NCBI GenBank assembly: GCA_964400735.1
Contig: CAYNVQ010000002.1
Location: 434,001-498,000, forward strand
Length of the DNA stretch: 64,000 nt
Direction of reading: 5' to 3'
Origin: CAYNVQ01 sp964400735
GTDB taxonomy: Bacteria > Acidobacteriota > Aminicenantia > Aminicenantales > Aminicenantaceae
Shown: positions 7,793-16,943 of the stretch, one piece after another
Layout of the letters: each line of letters starts with the position of its first letter
Position numbering within the stretch: position 1 is the first letter of the stretch
Position numbers and translations under genes: made by a program
The notes under the pieces: model-generated
Seen by the model: the letters and a program-made list of their open reading frames with translations, nothing else
The model's database searches: none
Told to the model about the DNA's origin: nothing

Positions 7793-8524
7793 ATGAAAAA
7801 AATCCTTAGACTAACCATGGTTCTTTCCGTCTTGGTGTTCTGCGGGCATGATCTTCTAGCAATTAATATCCATTATCAGGTAGATTTTGCGTCCCGGTAT
7901 ATCTGGAGGGGCTTTGATCTCAACCCATATCGAAAACCAGTGATCCAGCCATCCCTTGCCCTTGGGCTGGGATCGAGCGGGCTTTCGATCAATCTCTGGT
8001 CAAGTATATCCTTTGTCAGCAAAGAATCGAATGAAGTTAACCTGGCGTTCTCCTACCATAAAGAGATCAGGGATACCCTATCGATAACAGCGGGATTGAT
8101 TCACTACAGCTGGTACTTTATCGAAGATTTCCGGTTTGGGGATGATACCAGTCATGAGATATTTGTATCCGTGGGCCTTCCCCATTTTATGTTTCAGCCC
8201 ACTCTTGCACTGTATTATGATTTTACTGTAGGGGACGGATTCTACGGTCAATTCAAAGCCGGATACGCCATTGGGATACGGAAGAATCTGGCCGCAAGGT
8301 TGTATTCTTCCTTGGGGTATAATGGTGGTCAATGGCTGGCGGAAGGGACCGACCCTGGCTTCAGTGATCTTAACCTCGGACTGTCCCTTTGCTATTCTGT
8401 AGGCCCGTTTCTGGCCAAGGCTTTTGCCAATTACACTGCGGTCCTGCTCAGGGCCATCAGCCGGGAGAACCATTTCTGGTTCGGATTCTCCTTCGTCTAT
8501 AACAGAAAAGGAGGTTCAAAATGA
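7793..8524 (+). CDS. TorF-like outer membrane porin (Gcw_chp type)
   Basis: The start at 7793 follows GAGGGGGGAGC and gives 243 residues with a signal peptide (LTMVLSVLVFCGHDLLA); the frame opens earlier at 7709 without a ribosome binding site. The mature chain is almost all alternating beta strands, beginning YQVDFASRYIWRGFDLN, which is the characteristic opening of the TorF/Gcw_chp putative porins (S-R-Y-x-W-R-G). It ends in an aromatic residue-rich strand (FWFGFSFVYN). An outer-membrane beta-barrel is therefore likely; the transported solute is unknown. Its TGA overlaps the ATG of the S33 peptidase (ATGA), so the two are translationally coupled and may handle peptides together. Confidence 0.7.
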   Translation: MKKILRLTMVLSVLVFCGHDLLAINIHYQVDFASRYIWRGFDLNPYRKPVIQPSLALGLGSSGLSINLWSSISFVSKESNEVNLAFSYHKEIRDTLSITAGLIHYSWYFIEDFRFGDDTSHEIFVSVGLPHFMFQPTLALYYDFTVGDGFYGQFKAGYAIGIRKNLAARLYSSLGYNGGQWLAEGTDPGFSDLNLGLSLCYSVGPFLAKAFANYTAVLLRAISRENHFWFGFSFVYNRKGGSK

Positions 8525-10086
8525 AAACCAGAACTCTTTTCTTTTTACTTGTGGCAATCACCATCCTGGATCCCGCTCCCAGCAGGGCTTCTACGGATCT
8601 CAAACTTAGAACATGCTATAATGAGGAACTGAAGGAAGAAGTGCTTTGCGGCACATTTAAGGTGATGGAGAACCGTCAGGTACGAAAAGGGGCCAAAATT
8701 GATATCAATTTCATCATCCTTCCCGCCCGGGCTGATAACCCGGCTCCCGATCCTGTTTTTATCTTTGATGGGGGACCGGGAGTGGGGGCAGCCAGCTATC
8801 CGGTGTCCTGGGCTCGATACTGCGACCGGGTTAGAGAAGAACGGGACATTGTACTGGTCGATCAGAGAGGAACCGGGCTCTCCAATCCCCTTCCATGCAA
8901 GCGACTGGGTGACCCTGAGAGCGCTCAGACCTACCTTCAAGATATGTTTCCGGAAGATTATGTTCGGGAATGCCGAGAGAGTCTCCGGAAAACCGCCGAT
9001 CTGCATTATTACCACACCATGATGGCCATGGCAGATTATGATGACCTGCGGGAAGCCCTTGGATACGAGCAGATTAACATTATGGGGGGATCCTATGGTT
9101 CTTATTCCGGTATTATCTATATGAAAATGTATCCGGAAAGGATTCGTAGCGCATTCTTATTTTCCATCGCCCTGCCCCATCTGCTGTACCCAGCCTCCCT
9201 TGCGGAGGATACCCAGGCGGCACTTGAGCTGCTGCTGGCTGACTGCGCCGCTGACCCGGAATGTGCTGCAGATTATCCCGGGTTGTCTGATCAACTGCAA
9301 CGGGTCCTTTCCCGTCTCCAGCAGGGTCCAGTATCAATCACCATTACCAATCCCATCAATAACAAACTTGAAACGGTCAGTTTTTCCCACCATAACTTCA
9401 TCGCTGGATTGAGGAGCATGCTTTACACTAACAGCCGGTCGATGTGGATCCCGGCTCTTGTCCGATGGTCTGAGAGGGGTATCTATCAACCTATTGCCGA
9501 GTATACGGCAGACTATCTGCATTGGTCCAATCAGGTAATACTGGATGGTATGTTCCTCTGCATCACCTGCGCCGAGACCATCCCCTATATAGATTTTCAA
9601 ACGGCCCGAACCCAGGCATGGGGAACCATGATGGGTACATACCGGTTGGACCAGCAGCAGAATGCCTGCGATGGATGGGTGAGGGCTGATATTGCTGCCG
9701 GATTTCATGACTTGGTTTATCAGACCATTCCCACATTAATAGTGAATGGGGAAAAAGATCCCGCGACTCCGCCGGTAAATACCCAAGTTCTCTCCCAGTA
9801 TCATGTCAACAGCACCGTGGTCATCATACCTCAAGCTGGTCATGAAATCGGTGTGGTGATGGACGGCTGTCTGGATGAATTGATCGCCCACTTTTTTGAT
9901 CAAGCTTCTGCCAGTGATCTTGATTTCTCCTGTGTCTACAGCTATTCAAGGCCGCCCTTTGTTTCCTGGAAGGATTATGAGGATAGTAAAGTCAATCTAG
10001 TGAAAATAAGGCAGGACTTTCTGGGTATAGGGGAAAAGGGCAAAAACGATCAACTGCTTCTAAAGCCAAAGCGTATAAAAAAATAG
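8521..10086 (+). CDS. Secreted alpha/beta-hydrolase, S33 tripeptidyl-aminopeptidase type
   Basis: 521 residues with a signal peptide (MKTRTLFFLLVAITILDPAP) and an AAAAGGAGG ribosome binding site. The oxyanion-region motif IFDGGPGVGA, then VLVDQRGTGLSNP, the nucleophile elbow MGGSYGSYSG (Ser191), the acid VNGEKDPATPP (Asp413) and QAGHEIG (His441) are the full S33 set. Length and the C-terminal TAP-type lid match secreted tripeptidyl or proline iminopeptidases. Several cysteine pairs (CADCAADPECAA, LCITCAE) suggest disulfides in the envelope. It releases N-terminal peptides or prolines from peptides, by family inference. It is coupled to the porin gene by ATGA. Confidence 0.88.
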   Translation: MKTRTLFFLLVAITILDPAPSRASTDLKLRTCYNEELKEEVLCGTFKVMENRQVRKGAKIDINFIILPARADNPAPDPVFIFDGGPGVGAASYPVSWARYCDRVREERDIVLVDQRGTGLSNPLPCKRLGDPESAQTYLQDMFPEDYVRECRESLRKTADLHYYHTMMAMADYDDLREALGYEQINIMGGSYGSYSGIIYMKMYPERIRSAFLFSIALPHLLYPASLAEDTQAALELLLADCAADPECAADYPGLSDQLQRVLSRLQQGPVSITITNPINNKLETVSFSHHNFIAGLRSMLYTNSRSMWIPALVRWSERGIYQPIAEYTADYLHWSNQVILDGMFLCITCAETIPYIDFQTARTQAWGTMMGTYRLDQQQNACDGWVRADIAAGFHDLVYQTIPTLIVNGEKDPATPPVNTQVLSQYHVNSTVVIIPQAGHEIGVVMDGCLDELIAHFFDQASASDLDFSCVYSYSRPPFVSWKDYEDSKVNLVKIRQDFLGIGEKGKNDQLLLKPKRIKK

Positions 10087-10361
10087 AGAATAATTGCCAT
10101 GTTTCTTAGAGAAAATCTTACCAACGATAAAGCTGGAAATTATTGTGTGGCTGAAAACAGAAAATAGTTTAGTGGCCCAGCAGCATAGACTTAAAGATAC
10201 GAGATGATTCCTTCCATGAGTCTGATTGGAATATCCAATACAGGTCGAGTTCGAGTTTCCAATTAGTGGTTTGTCAATCCTTACACACAGGAATCTGTCT
10301 TTTGTCCAACCCGCATCCTTCTGTATTAGACAAAGAAGAGAATGCTTAAAAGGAGATAAAG

Positions 10362-11495
10362 ATGGAAAGGATTCTTCCATTCCTTATTTTGGCCTATTCA
10401 CTCTGGGCGCCTCTTCATGGCCAAAGCGATAATCATGACGTTATTATCGGGCAATATAGATCCTTCGATTCAGACATGCTGCGGGAAAAGTTTACCTACC
10501 TCGAACACCTGCCCGATAGCTATGACAAAAGCGAAAAAAAATATCCCGTTGTTTTTGTGTTGAATTCTCACCAAGTGGATACATTTGCCAACGCCGTCTC
10601 CACCGTCGAACGCCTTAGTGTCGAGCGGATTCCGGAAATAATCATCATCGGAATTTCAAACACAGGCCGGGCTGCCGAATACCTTCCGGTTCAACCCAAT
10701 ACCAAAAATCCAGGGGGCGCAGAATTGTTCCAAAAATTCCTTGAGCAGGAATTGATTCCGCACATCGATAAAAATTATAGAACTGAGAAATTCCGTATAA
10801 TGGCAGGCCAGTCAAACTCAGGATTATTCACCTTGTATTCCCTGGCCACACGTCCCCAGATATTCAATGCCTATATTGCTGCCAGCCCCTCGCTGGGGTG
10901 GAGTCCGGAATTCATGTACGATACTTTTCTCGCCCTATTCGACAGAGAGAAGATTCCCAAAACATTCGTCTACATGAATTACGGAGAGCTTGATTACCCG
11001 GAACTCGTCAATGACCATATCGGCCGGTTGATCCAGATTTTGAAAGAAAAAGCGCCTCCGCGGGTGAGATGGGAAATCGAGTTTCTTAAAAATGAAGGGC
11101 ATGTTGCCGTATCGAGTTTGAATAACGGATTGCTGGCCCTCTTTTCCGGTTTCCTGTTCCCAGAAGCACAAAGAGAGGAAGGCTTGGAAGCCGCGATGAC
11201 ACACTACAGGAATCTTTCTTTAGAATATGGCTTCGATATCGAACCGCCCGAAGAGGTTTTGTTCAACATAGCTTACAAAAAGAGGCAAGCCAAAAAGTAT
11301 GAGGAGGCCATGGCGGCTTTTAAGACCCTGTTGAATATATATCCCTATTCATGGCGGGGCCATTTTTTCATCGGAGAAGTATTCAGGGATACCGGAAATC
11401 TGGATTCAGCCAAGGTTCATTATTTGAAAGCTCTTGAGATCAATCCTGGACTAGAGGCGGCTAAAAAAAGACTCGCAAAAATCGAAAAGTGGTAA
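10362..11495 (+). CDS. Secreted esterase (Esterase D/IroE type) with C-terminal TPR
   Basis: 377 residues, preceded by AAAAGGAGATAAAG. A short signal (ILPFLILAYSLWAPLHG) is followed by a putative-esterase alpha/beta-hydrolase: YPVVFVLNSHQ, IIIIGISNTGR, nucleophile elbow MAGQSNSGLFTLYSL (Ser151), MNYGELDYPE and a C-terminal His in NEGHVAVS. Residues from about 300 are a TPR pair (YEEAMAAFKTLLNIYP and LDSAKVHYLKALEINPG). The architecture is common in environmental genomes and is usually assigned to ferri-siderophore or carbohydrate esterases; the substrate is not deducible here. Confidence 0.82.
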   Translation: MERILPFLILAYSLWAPLHGQSDNHDVIIGQYRSFDSDMLREKFTYLEHLPDSYDKSEKKYPVVFVLNSHQVDTFANAVSTVERLSVERIPEIIIIGISNTGRAAEYLPVQPNTKNPGGAELFQKFLEQELIPHIDKNYRTEKFRIMAGQSNSGLFTLYSLATRPQIFNAYIAASPSLGWSPEFMYDTFLALFDREKIPKTFVYMNYGELDYPELVNDHIGRLIQILKEKAPPRVRWEIEFLKNEGHVAVSSLNNGLLALFSGFLFPEAQREEGLEAAMTHYRNLSLEYGFDIEPPEEVLFNIAYKKRQAKKYEEAMAAFKTLLNIYPYSWRGHFFIGEVFRDTGNLDSAKVHYLKALEINPGLEAAKKRLAKIEKW

Positions 11496-11723
11496 TCCCG
11501 CAGTAGTCACTTCTGTTCAGGCGGGAATACGAACTGTTCGGAAACGAACATTCAAAAATACGCGGTTTTCCGAAAGTCTCTGGAGATGAAGTTGGCATTT
11601 TATTTGCATGAATACGCAGGTATTGGGCGAATGAATTCCGTTGAGTCCTAATAAAAAGAAAACTCGGCCGAGAAGGATAACAAGGTTGTACCTCTGAGGA
11701 TTAGGAGAAGGGAGCTAAAGACG

Positions 11724-11972
11724 ATGGAGATTTCAGGCAGAGAAAAAACGGCGAGGGAGCGGCAGGAGCCGCGCTTTATGCCAGCACTGTTCTGGCATTA
11801 TCTTAAGGTCGCCCTTCGCAAGATCAATAGTCAGAGAAGTTATTCTTTCATCAATATTGCTGGATTATCCGTGGCTGATTATACAGTCTCAAAACATTTG
11901 CAAATCGTTTCTTTAAATCGAGGAAAATTTCAATACTGGCGGATAATGGCTTTAATGACGCCGTTGCGATAA
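11724..11972 (+). pseudogene. 5' fragment of a MacB/FtsX-type ABC transporter permease
   Basis: The frame keeps a good ribosome binding site (GAGAAGGGAGC) and encodes LKVALRKINSQRSYSFINIA followed by GLSV. This is the highly conserved start of MacB-type permeases (L-K-x-A-L-R-x-[IL]...Y-S-F-I-N-I-A-G-L). Homology stops near base 11876, and the remaining codons are unrelated and run into the 3' end of the opposite-strand dehydrogenase. The permease has lost its periplasmic domain and later helices, presumably when the arabinose block was joined here. Confidence 0.65.
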
Positions 11973-12976
11973 TTTTCCACCGTATCGAAGGCTTCTTGAG
12001 TTCTCTCCAGCGGAAAGGTATGGGTCACCATGAAATCCAGGATGATCCCCGGCCGCCCTATCAGATCCAGTGCCGCTTGGATGCAGCCATTCTGGCGCCT
12101 CACGTTCTGAATTCCGATTTCCTTCCGGCGCAGTTTGTGCGGGTTAAAAAAGATCTGATCCGTCTTAGGGATGCCGATAACCAATATTTTCCCACCCGGC
12201 TTGAGAAGCTCGACGGCCTGATCCAGAGCGTCCTGGTCTCCGCAGCATTCGAACACCGCATCCAGTCCCTGAGGCTCCTTTTCCATGATTTCTTCGACGA
12301 TATCCGATCGATCAGGGTTGCCTGACCAGACAGCCCCTGCCTTTCGTGCGGTTTTCACACGGTTCCCTATTTTATCGGTCATATAGATTTTTAGAATCTC
12401 GTTATCTCTGGCCGCCAGGGCCACGCTCAAGCCAATTGGGCCTGAACCTAGTACAGCTATGGCCGATGGGCCGGTGTGTTCCTGAATACCGGCAAGGCGG
12501 AGGGCATAGATACCGATGGATAGAGGTTCGGCCAGAATGGCCTGTTCCACGCTGACAGCATCGTGAACCGGATGGCAGTTGCTCTCCGGCACCACGATAA
12601 ATTCGGAGAGACACCCCCCCTTCTGACCGGGACAACCGAGAAACAGAAGGTTGCGGCAGATGTTGGCCCGGCCTTGGAGGCACTGGTCGCAGGTTCCGCA
12701 GGTTAAAGCGGGATCTACAACCACCCGATCTTTGGGCTTGACCCGCTTCACCCTGTCCCCGGTTTCTTGCACCTCTGCCACACATTCGTGCCCCACGACG
12801 AAGGGAAAGCGGACCACATCGCTTCCGATCCTTCCTGTCGCATAATACTGGATGTCGGATCCGCAGATGCCCACCGCCAGAACTCTGAGTAGAACATCCG
12901 TATCGCTCTCGATGGTGGGCGATGGAACTTCCCTTACCTCCATTTTCCGTATTCCGGTCAATACAGCAACTCTCAT
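11930..12976 (-). CDS. Zinc-dependent polyol/sugar dehydrogenase (MDR family)
   Basis: 348 residues of the medium-chain dehydrogenase family. The catalytic zinc motif VGICGSDIQYY and GHECVAEV are present. A structural-zinc loop carries four cysteines (ALTCGTCDQCLQGRANIC), and the Rossmann motif AVLGSGPIGLSVA is followed by an acidic residue region typical of NAD(H) use (IYMTDKIGNR). It resembles sorbitol/L-iditol/L-arabinitol dehydrogenases. As last gene of the arabinose block, separated from the isomerase by a 90-bp gap holding repeat B, it probably oxidises an arabinose-derived polyol such as L-arabinitol or xylitol. That substrate is inferred. Confidence 0.85.
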   Translation of the reverse strand: MRVAVLTGIRKMEVREVPSPTIESDTDVLLRVLAVGICGSDIQYYATGRIGSDVVRFPFVVGHECVAEVQETGDRVKRVKPKDRVVVDPALTCGTCDQCLQGRANICRNLLFLGCPGQKGGCLSEFIVVPESNCHPVHDAVSVEQAILAEPLSIGIYALRLAGIQEHTGPSAIAVLGSGPIGLSVALAARDNEILKIYMTDKIGNRVKTARKAGAVWSGNPDRSDIVEEIMEKEPQGLDAVFECCGDQDALDQAVELLKPGGKILVIGIPKTDQIFFNPHKLRRKEIGIQNVRRQNGCIQAALDLIGRPGIILDFMVTHTFPLERTQEAFDTVENYRNGVIKAIIRQY

Positions 12977-13000
12977 GGCTTTATTAGCGATGACTTTTTT

Positions 13001-13058
13001 GGTGACAGGTTACTAAATTTGTTCTCCGATAGGTTTACTAATTAAGTATCCTGGTACC
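13001..13058. repeat. Intergenic palindromic repeat B, degenerate copy
   Basis: GGTGACAGGTTACTAAATT and a decayed complementary arm (AATTAAGTATCCTGGTACC) enclose a centre with CCGATAGG. Other copies carry the centre as CTATCGRA, so this one is inverted relative to them. It sits in the 90-bp gap between the isomerase and the dehydrogenase, where it could form a hairpin in the polycistronic mRNA. Confidence 0.65.
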
Positions 13059-13066
13059 ATTTCTAA

Positions 13067-14545
13067 TTAAAAAGGATTTTCGGTTTTATAGAGCAAGCCG
13101 GGGGGTTGATTGAAACCGATATCTTCCACCCCGAGCATTTTTGCGGCGGCGAAGAGGGCCTTTCCGGTGTGCTTGAAGGCCACTGCCGTATGATGGGGAA
13201 ACCTTTTCTCGATCAGGACGTGCCGGTAAAAGCGTCCCATCTCTTTGATGGCGAAGACCCCTATGCTCCCAAAGGATTTCGGATCGATGTCCAAAATTTC
13301 TCCTTCGGCCACATAGGCCCGGAGCTGGGTATCGGCGGTAGACTGGAGGCGGAAGATGGTGATATCCCCAGGCCGGATTCTCCCCTCGAGCGTTCCTCGC
13401 GTTATATCCGGTTTTTCGCCCGCCTCCAAAAGTCGGTTCATTATGAGCTGGTATTTCAGGGCGCCGTCCACAAGACAGGAGGCCGCCGTATTCCCACAGT
13501 GGAATCCCATGAAGAGGTCACTGGGCTTGTAATCACCTATGTTGACCCCACCCTTTTCGATCATATCCTGAGGGACCGTGTTGTTGATGTCCAGGAGAGT
13601 GGCCGGAAGTTCGGTGGCGCAGACGATCATGTATTCGCTCAACGCACCGTAGATATCCACCTCGCATGAGACGGGAATCCCTCTGGAGGCCAGCCTGGAG
13701 TTCACATAACAGGGAACAAACCCGAAATAACTCTCGAAGGCCGGCCAGCATTTGTTGGAGAAAACGCCGAATTCAGAGGCACCCAGGTGTTCCTTCCCGA
13801 ATTGGCCGAGGGCCACCTCATACTGAGCCAGTTTCTCCAGGAGATCCGGATAGGTGTTCCCCTCTCCCAATTCTTGAGCCATCTCTTCCTTTACTGTTTT
13901 AACGGCCGGGTCATCCTTGGCTTTGAGGAAGATATCGTAGAGGTCGAGCTCGCTGTTTTCCATGATCTCCACGCCCAGGTCGTAGAGGGGTTTGATCGGG
14001 GCGTTGCAGGCCAGAAAGTCCTGAGGACGGGGTCCGAACGAAAAAATCTTTAGCCTTTTCAGGCCTCTTATCACGCGGGCGACAGGAAAAAAATCGACCA
14101 CCATGGCGGCGATCTCTGTGGGTATTCCTGCGGGGTATTCCGGAATGTAAGGAGAGAGCTTCCGAAGACCTATGTTGTAAGATGCATTCAACATTCCACA
14201 GAAGGCGTCACCTCTTCCTTGGATCAGGTTGTCCTTGGTTTCTTCAGCCGCCGCCGCTAACATCAACGGCCCGTCGAATTTCTGGGCCAATAGTGTTGTA
14301 GGACCCTCGGGACCGAAATTTCCGAGATAGATAAGCAGGGCATCGATGTCCTTTTTATCGATCTCTTCCAGAGCTGTCAGAACATCTCTCTCGTTTTCGA
14401 CAACAGTGCCGATCTCTGTGACATCTAAGTTCCTCTTCTTGCATTCTTTGACAACTTCTTCCCTTCTCGATTGAGACAACGCAACGGGAAAGCAGTCGCG
14501 GCTCACGGCCACGATTCCCAAGTTGATTTTCGGCCAATTCTTCAT
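13067..14545 (-). CDS. L-fucose/L-arabinose isomerase-family sugar isomerase
   Basis: The start at 14545 follows AGAGGAG and overlaps the upstream epimerase stop (ATGA); the frame also opens at 14623. 492 residues. The sequence follows the FucI/AraA fold: IDALLIYLGNFGPEGPT, then acidic and histidine residues of the metal site in the second half (SCEVDIYGALSEYM, LPATLLDINN, LFMGFHCGNTAASCL, PGDITIFRLQSTADTQ). It is not a close match to classical AraA as I know it and belongs to the broader fucose/arabinose isomerase superfamily. Between araD-like and dehydrogenase genes it most likely converts L-arabinose to L-ribulose using Mn2+; L-fucose or D-arabinose are alternatives. Confidence 0.82.
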   Translation of the reverse strand: MKNWPKINLGIVAVSRDCFPVALSQSRREEVVKECKKRNLDVTEIGTVVENERDVLTALEEIDKKDIDALLIYLGNFGPEGPTTLLAQKFDGPLMLAAAAEETKDNLIQGRGDAFCGMLNASYNIGLRKLSPYIPEYPAGIPTEIAAMVVDFFPVARVIRGLKRLKIFSFGPRPQDFLACNAPIKPLYDLGVEIMENSELDLYDIFLKAKDDPAVKTVKEEMAQELGEGNTYPDLLEKLAQYEVALGQFGKEHLGASEFGVFSNKCWPAFESYFGFVPCYVNSRLASRGIPVSCEVDIYGALSEYMIVCATELPATLLDINNTVPQDMIEKGGVNIGDYKPSDLFMGFHCGNTAASCLVDGALKYQLIMNRLLEAGEKPDITRGTLEGRIRPGDITIFRLQSTADTQLRAYVAEGEILDIDPKSFGSIGVFAIKEMGRFYRHVLIEKRFPHHTAVAFKHTGKALFAAAKMLGVEDIGFNQPPGLLYKTENPF

Positions 14546-15249
14546 TTTTTTTCTCCTCTGCTCTTTTGTCCATAGTAAGCATTCGGGCCGTGCTTTCTTC
14601 TGAAATGTTTTTCTAATAGACAATCCGGTATTTCTTCACACCCGGGATTCAGCACCAGCGTTCCCCAAGCCATACGGGCGACGCTTTCTAGAAGCATGGC
14701 GTTGATAACCGCCTCGTCGGGCGATTCCCCCCAGGTGAACACGCCATGACCGACGACCAGGACCCCTGGCATTTCCGTCGGATCTATATCTTTGAAGCGC
14801 TCTACTACGAGCTTGCCTGTGTTCTTTTCGTAGCCCTCCTCGATTTCTTTCTCGGTGATCATGCGTGTGATGGGCACAGGGCCGTGGAAATGGTCGGCAT
14901 GGGTCGTTCCCAGGCAAGGGATCTCCCTGTTGGCCTGGGCAAACATGGTCGCATATTCGCTGTGGGTGTGGGTGATACCGCCGATTCCAGTAAAAGCCTT
15001 GTAGAGCTCGAGATGGGAGGGTGTATCGGAGGAAGGTCGAAGACGCCCGTCGATGATCTTTCCCTCCAGATCGACCACCACCATATCATCCGGCATCAGC
15101 TCCTCATAAGCCATCCCGCTAGGCTTGATGGCGACCAATCCCTGGCTGCGGTCCATTCCGCTGACATTCCCGAAGGTATGGGTGACCAGCCTGTATTTAA
15201 CCAGGTCTAGGTTGGCCTTCCACACTTTTTCTTTAAGCTCTAAGAGCAT
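14542..15249 (-). CDS. araD: L-ribulose-5-phosphate 4-epimerase
   Basis: 235 residues from ATG 15249, whose A is shared with the TAA of the kinase (TAATG) and which is preceded by GGGGGG. The class II aldolase/epimerase motifs are complete: THTFGNVSGMDR, IKPSGMAYEEL, phosphate-binding RLRPSSDTPSHLELYKAF, zinc ligands THTHSEYATMFAQA, TTHADHFHG, and GVLVVGHGVFTWG. The C-terminal tyrosine region (KHFRRKHGPNAYYGQK) is the one used by AraD. It converts L-ribulose-5-P to D-xylulose-5-P in the cytoplasm. Overlapping stops and starts on both sides put it in a tight araB-araD-isomerase operon. Confidence 0.93.
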   Translation of the reverse strand: MLLELKEKVWKANLDLVKYRLVTHTFGNVSGMDRSQGLVAIKPSGMAYEELMPDDMVVVDLEGKIIDGRLRPSSDTPSHLELYKAFTGIGGITHTHSEYATMFAQANREIPCLGTTHADHFHGPVPITRMITEKEIEEGYEKNTGKLVVERFKDIDPTEMPGVLVVGHGVFTWGESPDEAVINAMLLESVARMAWGTLVLNPGCEEIPDCLLEKHFRRKHGPNAYYGQKSRGEKK

Positions 15250-16943
15250 TATCCCCCCCTTATTTGGCTTTCCCGGATTTTGAGGAGGTCCTTCATGACG
15301 TTGGCTAAGAGGCCCGACCAATCTTTCCTTCCGAACGCATCGTGGAGCTGGCTGTAAAGACGGTGGAGTTCCTGGTAAATCTGGTGACGTTCCGGGTCAG
15401 GCGTGAAGGATGTGTCTTTAATCCCGCACATGGCCGATTGGGCTTCCGGAAAGCTGGTGTATCCCCCTGCTTTTTCTCCTGCCGCCACGGCTCCGGCTAT
15501 GGCCGAACCAAGGGCACAGGTCTGGGCTGACAGGGCGACCTTCATTTCCCTGCCGAGCACATCGGCATAGATCTGCATGATCAAGGGGTTCTTTTCGGCG
15601 ATCCCGCCGCAGTTGATCACCTCCGAAATTTTGACCCCGTACTCTTCGAACCGGTTGATAATGGTCAGGGCGCCGAAGGCCGTGGCCTCGATCAAAGCCC
15701 GGTAGATCTCTTCCGGCCGGGTGTGCAGCGTTTGTCCGACCAGCAGCCCGGTCAATCTCTGGTCCACCAGGATGGTGCGGTTGCCGTTGTTCCAGTCCAG
15801 GGCCAGAAGGCCGGATTGGCCCGGCCGTATCTTTTCAGCGGCTCTGGTCAGAGCTTCATGGGATCCCTTAACGGTGCCTCCGGGTTGGATGGTATTGACG
15901 AACCAGTTGAAGATATCGCCTACAGCCGATTGGCCAGCTTCTATTCCGTAGTATCCAGGGAGAACCGAACCGTCGACTATGCCGCATACTCCGGGGATGT
16001 CGGCCAGAGGCTCGTCGGCGGGCCAGACCGCTACATCGCAGGTGCTGGTTCCGATGATCTTGACCAATTTTCCCGGTGCCACCCCCGAACCGACTGCACC
16101 CAGGTGAGCGTCGAAGGCGCCCACAGCAACGGGAAGCCCTGGCGGCAGCCCGAGTTTCTCTGCCCATTCCTGGGTAAGAGTCCCGGCTCTCTGATCCGAG
16201 GTGAAGGACCTTTCATAGAGCCTGTCCCGAAGTTCCCCGAGCCGAGGATTTAGCCTGGACAGGAACTCTTTTTCCGGAAGGCCTCCCCATTCTTCGTTAT
16301 ACATGGCCTTATGTCCGGCTGCGCACCGGCTGCGCTTTATACGGTCCGGTCTGCCTGTCCCGGTGATGACCCCCGGAATGTAGTCGCAGCACTCCACCCA
16401 GGAATAAGCGGCAGCGAAGACGTTCGGATCGCATCTCAGGCAGTGAAATATTTTGCTGAAAAACCATTCCGAGGAATAGGTGCCGCCGCATTTAGCTAGG
16501 TATTCGGGATGTTCCTTGGTGGCCAGTTCGGTGATCATGGCTGATTCCTCGGTACTGGTGTGATCCTTCCATAACCAGGCATGGGCGTTGGGATTGTTTT
16601 TAAAATCATCTTCGAAGCAGAGGGGGATGCCTTCTCTGTCCACAGGAAGGGGGGTGGATCCTGTGGTGTCGATGCCGATGCCGATGACCTGGTGGGGCTC
16701 GAAATCGGAATCGGCCTTTTTTGCTTCTCCGAGGGCTTTTTTAACCGATACCTCCAGTCCCGTTAAGTAGTCCTGGGGATTTTGCCGGGCGAGATGGGGA
16801 TTGTCCGCATCCAGGATGATGCCGTCCTGTCCGGCTTCGTAGTCAAAGATAGAGGTGGCCAGCTCATTGCCGTTTTCCGCATCGACGAGCAGGGCTCGGA
16901 CAGAATTGGTGCCGAAGTCCAAACCTAAAGCATATCTTTTCAT
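15249..16943 (-). CDS. araB: Ribulokinase
   Basis: 564 residues, the usual AraB length, with AAGGAGA upstream of ATG 16943. FGGY-kinase signatures are clear: LGLDFGTNSVRALLVD (phosphate 1), GIGIDTTGSTPLPVD, AHAWLWKDHTSTEE, FDAHLGAVGSG, IIGTSTCDVAVW and the C-terminal NCGGIAEKNPLIMQIYADVL. These are the ribulokinase-specific forms rather than xylulokinase. It phosphorylates L-ribulose with ATP in the cytoplasm. It begins the three-gene overlapping operon after a 399-bp gap from the symporter gene. Confidence 0.93.
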   Translation of the reverse strand: MKRYALGLDFGTNSVRALLVDAENGNELATSIFDYEAGQDGIILDADNPHLARQNPQDYLTGLEVSVKKALGEAKKADSDFEPHQVIGIGIDTTGSTPLPVDREGIPLCFEDDFKNNPNAHAWLWKDHTSTEESAMITELATKEHPEYLAKCGGTYSSEWFFSKIFHCLRCDPNVFAAAYSWVECCDYIPGVITGTGRPDRIKRSRCAAGHKAMYNEEWGGLPEKEFLSRLNPRLGELRDRLYERSFTSDQRAGTLTQEWAEKLGLPPGLPVAVGAFDAHLGAVGSGVAPGKLVKIIGTSTCDVAVWPADEPLADIPGVCGIVDGSVLPGYYGIEAGQSAVGDIFNWFVNTIQPGGTVKGSHEALTRAAEKIRPGQSGLLALDWNNGNRTILVDQRLTGLLVGQTLHTRPEEIYRALIEATAFGALTIINRFEEYGVKISEVINCGGIAEKNPLIMQIYADVLGREMKVALSAQTCALGSAIAGAVAAGEKAGGYTSFPEAQSAMCGIKDTSFTPDPERHQIYQELHRLYSQLHDAFGRKDWSGLLANVMKDLLKIRESQIRGG

